Shown piece after piece: positions 6,293 through 11,222 of a stretch of DNA of 11,222 bases. The stretch is from Solirubrobacteraceae bacterium. GTDB taxonomy: Bacteria; Actinomycetota; Thermoleophilia; Solirubrobacterales; Solirubrobacteraceae. How positions within the stretch are numbered: position 1 is the first letter of the stretch; every line of letters starts with the position of its first letter. The stretch is taken from contig JADGIB010000101.1 in the NCBI GenBank assembly GCA_019683665.1, positions 1 through 11,222 of the forward strand, written 5' to 3'. Made by a program: the position numbers and the translations under genes. The notes beneath the pieces were generated by a model. The model worked only from the letters and a program-made list of their open reading frames with translations, did no database searches and had not been told where the DNA came from.

Positions 6293-7630
6293 GTGCGCAG
6301 AAAGCTCGCCCTGCTCGCGGCGGCGCTCGTCGCGCCCGCCGCGCTCGTCCCGCCCGCCGGGGCCGCCCCCGGCTCCGGAACGCCGACCCTCGTCACGCTC
6401 GGCGACAGCTACATCTCCGGCGAGGCCGGCCGCTGGCACGGCAACAGCGCCGACAGCACGTTCAGCCGTGAGGGGACCGACCGCGCCTACGAGGGCTGGT
6501 TCCGCTACAACCCGGCCAAGGTCTACATCGACGGCTCGCGCGGCAACGGCTGCCACCGCTCCGACGTCGCCGAGGTCCGCGTCGCCGCCGCGCGGCTCGG
6601 CCTGACGCCGGTCAACCTCGCCTGCAGCGGGGCGGAGACGATCAACGTCCTGCGCGCCCGCTCCGGCGGGCAGGCGTTCAAGGGCGAGGCGCCGCAGGCC
6701 GACCAGCTCGCGCGCGTCGCCGCCGAGGCCGACGTGCGGGCGATCGTCCTGTCGATCGGCGGCAACGACCTCGGCTTCGGCGACGGCGTCGCCGCCTGCG
6801 TGCAGGCCTACATCCTCAGCACGCGCTGGAGCAGGCGGACCTGCCACGCCGAGCAGGGCGCGCTGCTGGAGAAGCGGCTGCCGGGCGCGATGAGCAACGT
6901 CCGCCGCGTCATCGACGACCTGCGCGCGACGATGCGCGCCGCCGGCTACGACCGCGACGACTACCGCTTCGTCCTGCAGAGCTACCCGTCGCCGGTGCCG
7001 GTCGCGCGCCGGATGCGCCACCCGGAGACCGGCGTCGCCCGCCTGAACGCGGGCTGCCCGCTGTGGGACGAGGACCTCGACTTCGCCCGCGAGGTGATGG
7101 TCAACCGGATCGCCGACAACCTGCGCGCGGTCGCCCAGGCCGAGGACGTCGAGTTCCTCGACCTGCGCGACCTGTTCGACGGCCACGAGGCGTGCGCGTC
7201 CACGGCGGTGACCGGCGGGTACGCGGCGCCGATGCACCTCGAGTGGGCGCGCTACATCAGCCTCGGCGTCCTCCAGGGCGACAAGCAGGAGTCGTTCCAT
7301 CCCAACGAGGTCGGCCAGGTCGCGATGGGCCACTGCCTGGCGGCGACGTTCGTCACGCCCGGGGACGAGTGGCGCTGCCGCGCCGGCGCCGGCGTCGCCC
7401 CCGACGAGGTCGGCCTGGCGACGATCCGCGGCAAGGCGCCGAAGGCGCCGCGCCAGCGCGACGAGCACGTCGACGTCGCCCCCGACGACGAGCCGTGGAT
7501 GCCCGGCCCGATCGACGTCGAGCGGGCGATCGAGCGCCGCGAGGACCCGCGCACCGACCCGGCCCGCGCCCCGGAGCGCAGCGGGTTCGTGCGCGGCTCG
7601 CGCACCCGCCGGACGGCGGGCCGGGCCTAG
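6293..7630 (+). CDS. Secreted SGNH/GDSL-family hydrolase
   Basis: A 445-residue exported esterase/lipase-like enzyme that should hydrolyse ester or O-acyl bonds outside the cell; the substrate is unknown. A Sec signal peptide spans about 1-25 (basic RRK, hydrophobic core, cleavage near AGAA). SGNH blocks follow: TLGDSYISGE with the nucleophile Ser39, CSGAET (111-116) with the oxyanion Gly, IGGNDLGF (155-162) with Asn158, and QESFHPNEVGQ (332-342) with the catalytic His336. The residue three before the histidine is Glu333 rather than the usual Asp. Six or more cysteines in the mature domain suggest disulfides, as in Streptomyces SGNH esterases. From about residue 370 the tail is charged, Pro-rich and probably disordered. 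The GTG start at 6293 is chosen because it opens directly into the signal peptide; ATG 6285 is out of frame. The TAG lies in the CTAG shared with the converging regulator gene. Confidence 0.9.
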   Translation: MRRKLALLAAALVAPAALVPPAGAAPGSGTPTLVTLGDSYISGEAGRWHGNSADSTFSREGTDRAYEGWFRYNPAKVYIDGSRGNGCHRSDVAEVRVAAARLGLTPVNLACSGAETINVLRARSGGQAFKGEAPQADQLARVAAEADVRAIVLSIGGNDLGFGDGVAACVQAYILSTRWSRRTCHAEQGALLEKRLPGAMSNVRRVIDDLRATMRAAGYDRDDYRFVLQSYPSPVPVARRMRHPETGVARLNAGCPLWDEDLDFAREVMVNRIADNLRAVAQAEDVEFLDLRDLFDGHEACASTAVTGGYAAPMHLEWARYISLGVLQGDKQESFHPNEVGQVAMGHCLAATFVTPGDEWRCRAGAGVAPDEVGLATIRGKAPKAPRQRDEHVDVAPDDEPWMPGPIDVERAIERREDPRTDPARAPERSGFVRGSRTRRTAGRA

Positions 7631-8805
7631 GGCCGCGGGCCGGCCTCGTCGCGCAGGATCCAGAAGACCATCGCGTCCTCGTCGCCGACGTTGCGCCAGC
7701 CGGTGACCCCGCTGCGCTCGGCGAGCAGCGTCTCGCCGCGGCGCAGCACCGGGCGGCCGGTCGGGAGGATCACCTGCACGAGCCCGGCGGCGACCGCGAC
7801 GAGCTCGACGCCGCCGTGGCCGGCGGGGACGCGCACGCTCTCGTGCGGGGCCAGGCGCGACAGGCGGGCGCGCAGGCCGACCTCCGGGTCGTCGAGCAGC
7901 GGCGACAGGCGCGCCGAGCCGTTGCGGGGCCCGGCGCCGGCGCGCGAGAGCCGGTAGCCGAGCGCGATCTCGCCGCGCAGGAGCTCGTCGATCGTGATGT
8001 CGAGGCGGGCGGTGAGGTCGAGGAGCGTGTCGAGCGACAGGCCGCGGCGGCCGCGCTCGGCCTGGGAGATCGCGCTCGCCGACACGCCGGCGAGCGCGGC
8101 GATCTCGCCCTGGCTGAGGTGGCGCTGGATGCGGACCGCGCGCAGCGCCGCGCCGAGCCGGGCGGCGGTCGGCGCCGGCTCGAGCGCCGGGCGCCCGTGG
8201 TCGTCGCGCAGGTGCAGGACGCTGCCCTGCACCCCGGGCGGGCGGCCCTCCGCCTTCGCGATCCGCAGCCGGTCGCCGCCGAGGACGAGGACGCACTGGG
8301 TGACCGCGTCGATCGCCCGGCGCAGCGCCGCGACGTGGCGGCCGGGGGTCAGCGACCAGTAGGCGACCGCGTTGAGGTCGAGCAGCAGCGGGCACAGGCG
8401 CGTGAACAGCCGCCGCGCGTGGTCGTCGTCGCCCCAGCGGGCGCTGAGCGCGTCGAGCGACTCGACGAGGACGAGCGCCCGCCGCGTGCGGCGGACCCGC
8501 TCGCGCACCCGGCGCACGAGCGCCTCCGGCGTCTCGACCCCGGACCCGCGGCGCGCGTCGAGCGTCTCGACGCCGGGATGCGCGGCCCGCAGCGGCGCCG
8601 GGTCGCCGGCGACGGTCACCGCGAGCGTGAGGTCGAACTGGTCGCGCACCCGCAGGATCGCCTCGACGAACGGGTCCAGCGACGCGCGCTTCTCGAGCTC
8701 CCAGACGACGTTGTCGCCGCGCAGCAGCCGGCCGAGCGCGCGGTCGAGCCCGTCGATGCCCGTCGACGCCGTCCCGTCCTCCGGCCCATGTCCGTGGGGT
8801 GCCAT
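7627..8805 (-). CDS. Regulator: P-loop-less KaiC-like domain + XRE helix-turn-helix + cupin
   Basis: A 392-residue probable transcription factor of three parts. Residues about 10-200 resemble a KaiC/RadA (RecA-like) domain: TGIDGLDRALGRLLRGDNVVWE (15-36) matches the 'TGIxGLDxxLGG..GxxV' opening, and ALVLVESLDAL (110-120) matches the Walker B strand. The GxxGxGK[ST] P-loop that should follow Val34 is absent, so ATP hydrolysis is not expected. Residues 216-278 are an XRE/HTH_3 domain (LGAALRAVRIQRHLSQGEIAALAGVSASAISQAERG). Residues about 298-387 form a cupin. Its metal motif is reduced: His330 and Glu334 remain in motif 1, but Trp370 replaces the motif 2 His, so ligand binding without metal is likely. 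The gene diverges from amiS-fmdA-fmdB, so control of that cassette, and of itself, is the natural inference. ATG 8805 follows a GGGGGAGAG ribosome binding site. Activator or repressor is not determinable. Confidence 0.85.
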   Translation of the reverse strand: MAPHGHGPEDGTASTGIDGLDRALGRLLRGDNVVWELEKRASLDPFVEAILRVRDQFDLTLAVTVAGDPAPLRAAHPGVETLDARRGSGVETPEALVRRVRERVRRTRRALVLVESLDALSARWGDDDHARRLFTRLCPLLLDLNAVAYWSLTPGRHVAALRRAIDAVTQCVLVLGGDRLRIAKAEGRPPGVQGSVLHLRDDHGRPALEPAPTAARLGAALRAVRIQRHLSQGEIAALAGVSASAISQAERGRRGLSLDTLLDLTARLDITIDELLRGEIALGYRLSRAGAGPRNGSARLSPLLDDPEVGLRARLSRLAPHESVRVPAGHGGVELVAVAAGLVQVILPTGRPVLRRGETLLAERSGVTGWRNVGDEDAMVFWILRDEAGPRP

Positions 8806-8807
8806 CG

Positions 8808-8816
8808 CTCTCCCCC
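8808..8816 (-). promoter_or_regulatory. Ribosome binding site of the regulator gene
   Basis: The minus strand reads GGGGGAGAG just before the ATG at 8805-8803, with the GGAG core four bases from the start. It supports this start over any internal one. Confidence 0.65.
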
Positions 8817-8858
8817 GTCGTCTGCCGTCGCGTCCGTGGACGGGCCCGGTCCCGGGCA

Positions 8859-8888
8859 GTCCTACTGCGGACCGCGCACCCCTGTCAA
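8859..8888 (-). promoter_or_regulatory. Putative sigma70-type promoter of the regulator gene
   Basis: On the minus strand a perfect -35 TTGACA (8888-8883) is followed, after 18 bp, by TAGGAC (8864-8859; 3/6 to TATAAT). Transcription would begin near 8852, leaving a leader of about 46 bases. The -35 is strong and the -10 weak, a combination often seen at activated promoters. Confidence 0.45.
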
Positions 8889-8903
8889 GGCGCGGCCGGC
8901 GTG

Positions 8904-8914
8904 CAGCGGCGCTG
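8904..8914. repeat. Inverted repeat CAGCG-G-CGCTG, candidate operator
   Basis: Perfect 5-bp arms around a single G. Its centre (8909) lies about 57 bp upstream of the expected start of the regulator transcript. It shares the AGCG/GCTG core with the repeat at 8946-8958, and the two centres are 43 bp apart, about four helical turns. In GC-rich DNA such a short repeat can arise by chance. Confidence 0.35.
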
Positions 8915-8945
8915 TCCGGGCTCGGCCGCCCCCGGCGCCGGGCCG

Positions 8946-8958
8946 GAAGCGCTGCTTC
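8946..8958. repeat. Inverted repeat GAAGC-GCT-GCTTC, candidate operator
   Basis: Perfect 5-bp arms with a 3-bp centre, and less GC-biased than the surroundings. It ends 7 bp before the amiS -35 box, so it is centred near -50 from the predicted transcription start, a usual site for an activator touching RNA polymerase. A binding site for the divergent XRE protein is an inference. Confidence 0.4.
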
Positions 8959-8965
8959 ACCCGGC

Positions 8966-8995
8966 TTGACCCGCTCTCCGGCGCCCCCGTTGAAT
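8966..8995 (+). promoter_or_regulatory. Putative sigma70-type promoter of amiS-fmdA-fmdB
   Basis: The -35 TTGACC (8966-8971, 5/6) and -10 TTGAAT (8990-8995, 4/6) are separated by 18 bp. Transcription would start near 9002, giving a leader of about 21 bases with room for the ribosome binding site but not for a riboswitch. Confidence 0.55.
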
Positions 8996-9011
8996 CGATC
9001 CGCTCCCGACC

Positions 9012-9019
9012 GAGAGGGG
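9012..9019 (+). promoter_or_regulatory. Ribosome binding site of amiS
   Basis: GAGAGGGG lies four bases before GTG 9024. It supports the GTG as start, together with the immediate onset of the first membrane helix. Confidence 0.55.
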
Positions 9020-9023
9020 TTCC

Positions 9024-9689
9024 GTGGCTTCCGTGGGTCTTCTGTACGTCGGCGCCGTGCTGTTCGTGAACGGGCTGGCGCTGTTCGGCCTGGTGAAGGG
9101 CACGTCGATGATCCCGATGAACCTGTTCGTCGGGATCCTCCAGGTCGTCACGCCCTGCTACCTGATCTTCACCGCGGACGGCGACCAGGCGACGATCGTC
9201 GGCGCGTCGGGCCTGTTCCTGTTCGGGTTCACGTACCTGTACGTCGCGATGAACAACGCGTTCGACCTCGACGGGACGGGCCTGGGGTGGTTCTCGCTGT
9301 TCGTCGCGATGGCCGCCGTCGTGTACGCGTGGTGGAACTTCGCGAGCTACAGCGCGCTGGCCGGCACCGACCCCGCGGTCGGCGACCTGCTCGGCGTCCT
9401 GTGGGCGAGCTGGGCGGTGCTGTGGTTCCTGTTCTTCGTCGTGCTCGCTCTCGGGAAGGCGTCGTTCACGCGCTTCACCGGCGCCTGGTGCGCGGCGCAG
9501 GGGATCTACACCGGGTTCGTCCCGGCGATCGTCCTGCTGAACATCCCGGACGCGCTGACGAGCACGCTCGTGTGGATCATCGCGATCGTCTCGGTGGGCT
9601 CGTTCGTCGCCTTCTGGGCGCTGCTGCGCCCGCGCTGGCAGCCGCGCGAGACGCCGCCCGCGTCGACGGCCTACTCGGCGGGCGCCTGA
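9024..9689 (+). CDS. amiS: AmiS/UreI family amide/urea channel
   Basis: A 221-residue inner-membrane channel expected to admit short-chain amides or urea for the amidase encoded next. The family forms six-helix, proton-gated or ungated hexameric channels (Helicobacter UreI, AmiS of amidase operons). The protein begins straight in helix 1 (VGLLYVGAVLFVNGLALFGL). Family-type stretches are FTYLYVAMNN (69-78), LGWFSLFVA (87-95) and the Trp-rich WASWAVLWFL (127-136), which corresponds to the UreI pore helix with its tryptophan constriction. Six hydrophobic segments can be counted. Length is slightly above UreI (about 195) because of a polar C-terminal tail from about 203. The GTG start at 9024 has a nearby GAGAGGGG. 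The gene is first in the cassette, 52 bp before fmdA, and its partner amidase suggests formamide or acetamide as cargo rather than urea. Confidence 0.92.
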   Translation: MASVGLLYVGAVLFVNGLALFGLVKGTSMIPMNLFVGILQVVTPCYLIFTADGDQATIVGASGLFLFGFTYLYVAMNNAFDLDGTGLGWFSLFVAMAAVVYAWWNFASYSALAGTDPAVGDLLGVLWASWAVLWFLFFVVLALGKASFTRFTGAWCAAQGIYTGFVPAIVLLNIPDALTSTLVWIIAIVSVGSFVAFWALLRPRWQPRETPPASTAYSAGA

Positions 9690-9702
9690 CCGACCGTGTC
9701 AT

Positions 9703-9714
9703 CGACCGCGGTCG
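9703..9714. repeat. 12-bp perfect palindrome between amiS and fmdA
   Basis: CGACCGCGGTCG is a perfect palindrome in the 52-bp gap, 27 bp before the fmdA start. An overlapping direct repeat of CGACCG begins at 9691. It could fold into a small hairpin that tunes fmdA mRNA stability or translation, or could be chance. No terminator-like U-tract follows, so co-transcription with amiS is still expected. Confidence 0.35.
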
Positions 9715-9730
9715 CCGCGTCGGCCGCACA

Positions 9731-9740
9731 GGAGGAGAGG
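9731..9740 (+). promoter_or_regulatory. Strong ribosome binding site of fmdA
   Basis: AGGAGGAGAGG precedes the ATG at 9742, and two overlapping AGGAG cores are available. It is the best ribosome binding site in the window and implies that FmdA is made in excess over the AmiS channel. Confidence 0.75.
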
Positions 9741-9741
9741 C

Positions 9742-10998
9742 ATGCCGAAGAACCTGTTCCCGCTGGACAACACGAAGACGTTCACCGAGCAGGCGAAGGT
9801 CGGTCACAACCGCTGGCACCCGGACGTCCCCGCGGTCGAGCGCGTCCGGCCGGGCGACGTGTTCCGCGCCGACTGCCGCGAGTGGTTCGACGGGGCGATC
9901 CGCAACGACGACTCGGCCGACGACGTCCGCAACGCGCCGCTCGCCGGCGTCCACGTGCTCAGCGGCCCGTTCCACGTCGAGGGCGCCGAGCCGGGCGACC
10001 TCCTCATCGTCGACATCCTCGACATCGACGCCTGCCACGACGCCGACGAGGGCCCGTTCGCCGGGATGGGCTGGGGCTACACCGGCGTGTTCGCCAAGAG
10101 CAACGGCGGCGGCTTCCTCACCGAGCGCTTCCCGGACGCCTACAAGGTCATCTGGGACTTCCGCGGCGACGTGGCGACGTCGCGCCACATCCCCGAGTGC
10201 TCGTACGTCGGCATCCACCATCCGGGGCTGATGGGGACCGCGCCGTCGGCGGAGCTGCTGGCGAAGTGGACGAAGCGCGAGACCGACCTCATCGCGACCG
10301 ATCCCGACCGGGTCCCGCCGCTGGCGCTGCCGCCGAACCCCGACAGCGCGATCATCGGCACGCTCCAGGGCGACGAGCTGGACCGGATCGCCCGCGAGGC
10401 GGCCCGGACCGCCCCGCCGCGCGAGAACGGCGGCAACCAGGACATCAAGAACCTGACGGCGGGGACGCGCGTCTTCTACCCGGTGTTCGTCGAGGGGGCG
10501 AAGCTGTCGTTCGGGGACCTGCACTTCTCGCAGGGCGACGGCGAGATCACGTTCTGCGGCGCGATCGAGATGGGCGGCTACATGGACCTCCACGTCGACC
10601 TCATCAAGGGCGGCATGGAGAAGTACGGCGTCTACGAGAACGCGATCTTCATGCCGGGCATCCGCGACCCGCAGTACTCGGAGTGGATCGCGTTCTCGGG
10701 CGTGTCGGTCGAGAAGGACACCGGGCGCCAGCGCTACCTCGACTCGCAGCTGAGCTACGAGCGCGCGTGCCACCACGCGATCGACTACCTGATGACGTTC
10801 GGCTACACCGACATCCAGGCGTACATGATCCTGGGGTCGGCGCCGATCGAGGGCCGCTTCTCGGGCGTCGTCGACATCCCGAACTCGTGCGCGACCGTCT
10901 ACATCCCGACGGCGATCTTCGACTTCGACGTGCGCCCGTCGAGCGGCCCGCCGCACCAGGTCGAGCAGGGCATCCCCGTCCCGCGGTCGGCGAACTGA
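9742..10998 (+). CDS. fmdA: Formamidase (acetamidase/formamidase family)
   Basis: A 418-residue cytoplasmic amidohydrolase of the FmdA/AmdA family (EC 3.5.1.49 type) that hydrolyses formamide, and more slowly other short amides, to ammonia and the acid. The protein is full length against Methylophilus FmdA (a little over 400 residues). Family landmarks are GHNRWHP (21-27), IHHPGLMGTAPS (158-169), ENGGNQDIKNL (228-238) and the highly typical LSFGDLHFSQGDGEIT (255-270). A C-terminal region follows with YERACHHAIDYLMTFGYT and a conserved SCATVYIPTAIFDF end. These enzymes are homo-oligomeric and probably metal-dependent; His and Asp residues in the motifs are the candidate ligands. Position after amiS and before the zinc-ribbon gene (3-bp gap) defines a nitrogen-scavenging operon. 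Formamidase is preferred over acetamidase by overall resemblance only; the precise amide specificity is not readable. Confidence 0.95.
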   Translation: MPKNLFPLDNTKTFTEQAKVGHNRWHPDVPAVERVRPGDVFRADCREWFDGAIRNDDSADDVRNAPLAGVHVLSGPFHVEGAEPGDLLIVDILDIDACHDADEGPFAGMGWGYTGVFAKSNGGGFLTERFPDAYKVIWDFRGDVATSRHIPECSYVGIHHPGLMGTAPSAELLAKWTKRETDLIATDPDRVPPLALPPNPDSAIIGTLQGDELDRIAREAARTAPPRENGGNQDIKNLTAGTRVFYPVFVEGAKLSFGDLHFSQGDGEITFCGAIEMGGYMDLHVDLIKGGMEKYGVYENAIFMPGIRDPQYSEWIAFSGVSVEKDTGRQRYLDSQLSYERACHHAIDYLMTFGYTDIQAYMILGSAPIEGRFSGVVDIPNSCATVYIPTAIFDFDVRPSSGPPHQVEQGIPVPRSAN

Positions 10999-11001
10999 GC
11001 G

Positions 11002-11222
11002 GTGACGACCTACGAGTACCGCTGCGCGGCCGACGGGGCGTTCGAGCTGCGGCTGCCGCTGGGGACCGCCCCGGCGGCGGCCGCCTGCCCGGCCTGCGGG
11101 GGCGAGAGCCCGCGCGTCTTCTCGCCGCCGCTGCTGCGCACGGGGATGCCGCGCGGCCTGATCGCCGCGATCGACGACGCCGAGCGCACACGCGAGGCGC
11201 CGGACGTCGTGACGTCCCTGCC
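11002..11222 (+). CDS. fmdB: FmdB-like small zinc-ribbon protein (3' end outside window)
   Basis: Seventy-three codons are visible. The frame starts at GTG 11002, three bases after the fmdA stop, and is still open at the window end, though VVTSLP looks like the last few residues. VTTYEYRC at the N-terminus and CPACGG at 29-34 are the FmdB/Zn-ribbon_8 signature (Y-E-Y-x-C ... CPxCGG). The first zinc knuckle is broken: where the family has CxxCG, this has Cys8-Ala-Ala-Asp11-Gly, leaving three cysteines plus an aspartate. From residue 35 an alpha-helical tail (LIAAIDDAERTREAPDVV) follows. FmdB of Methylophilus was proposed as a regulator of formamidase expression, but its role is unproven; zinc handling or assembly of FmdA are alternatives. 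No Shine-Dalgarno is seen, so translation is probably coupled to fmdA. The partial state and atypical knuckle limit certainty. Confidence 0.85.
   Translation, partial: MTTYEYRCAADGAFELRLPLGTAPAAAACPACGGESPRVFSPPLLRTGMPRGLIAAIDDAERTREAPDVVTSL

Larger units (their letters stand above)
8806..9023. promoter_or_regulatory. Divergent control region of regulator and amide cassette
   Basis: These 218 bp hold no open frame of interest. They carry two outward-facing promoters whose -35 boxes are about 77 bp apart (8888 to 8966). Between them lie two short inverted repeats (8904-8914 and 8946-8958). Nearer the regulator, GC-rich palindromes CCGT-GG-ACGG (8834-8843), CGGGCCCG (8841-8848) and CCCGGG (8851-8856) fall in its expected leader or start region. 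The layout is the classic one for a regulator controlling its own gene and the divergent operon. Confidence 0.6.

Noticed and set aside
6275..8395. Minus-strand frame of 706 codons across the hydrolase and regulator
   Set aside because: Its sequence is compositionally biased and crosses the boundary of two well-supported genes.
8996..9023. Riboswitch (for example guanidine type) in the amiS leader
   Set aside because: The predicted leader is only about 21 bases, too short for any known riboswitch, and no conserved riboswitch motif was seen upstream.
7063..9069. Plus-strand frame of 668 codons spanning hydrolase, regulator and promoter region
   Set aside because: It spans three unrelated features including the divergent control region, and its translation has no recognisable family.
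9577..11191. Minus-strand frames opposite fmdA and fmdB
   Set aside because: They are antisense to genes with clear formamidase and zinc-ribbon signatures; composition is Arg/Val/Asp-rich noise.
1..11222. CRISPR arrays, tRNAs, insertion sequences or prophage remnants
   Set aside because: No regularly spaced direct repeats, tRNA-like cloverleaf, transposase or integrase sequence was found by reading both strands.

Overview
The window is very GC-rich (by eye over 70% G+C, with nearly all third codon positions G or C), has tightly packed and often overlapping genes, and uses GTG starts. It carries an AmiS/UreI plus FmdA amide-utilisation cassette. This suits a high-GC actinobacterium; Thermoleophilia such as the Solirubrobacterales is a plausible guess that the sequence alone cannot prove. 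No tRNA, rRNA, CRISPR array, insertion sequence or phage gene was seen.

Left half (1-6244), cell-surface polysaccharide or glycolipid genes. The tail of a plus-strand glycosyltransferase runs into the end of a minus-strand DoxX-family membrane protein. A minus-strand operon reads from 4953 down to 763: a polytopic GT-C/DUF2142-like membrane protein, a bitopic membrane protein of unknown function, a GT4 glycosyltransferase and a GT2 glycosyltransferase. Successive genes overlap by 8 bp, are 27 bp apart, and overlap by 4 bp. Divergent from it at 5054 is a membrane-bound GT2 enzyme of the polyprenyl-phosphate-sugar synthase type. It could supply a lipid-linked sugar to the GT-C protein.

Middle (6245-7630): a secreted SGNH/GDSL hydrolase with a GTG start and an AT-rich -10-like element exactly where a leaderless transcript would need it. 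Its stop codon lies in a CTAG tetranucleotide that also holds the stop codon of the converging regulator gene.

Right half (7627-11222), amide/formamide nitrogen module. A minus-strand regulator combines a KaiC/RecA-like domain without a P-loop, an XRE helix-turn-helix and a C-terminal cupin. Across a 218-bp divergent control region lie amiS (amide/urea channel), fmdA (formamidase/acetamidase) and fmdB (small zinc-ribbon protein, cut by the window end). The control region holds two recognisable sigma70-type promoters and two short inverted repeats between them. The likely logic is that amides enter through AmiS, FmdA releases ammonia, and the divergent regulator senses a ligand or the nitrogen state and controls the cassette. 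The regulator's architecture is the most unusual item in the window.
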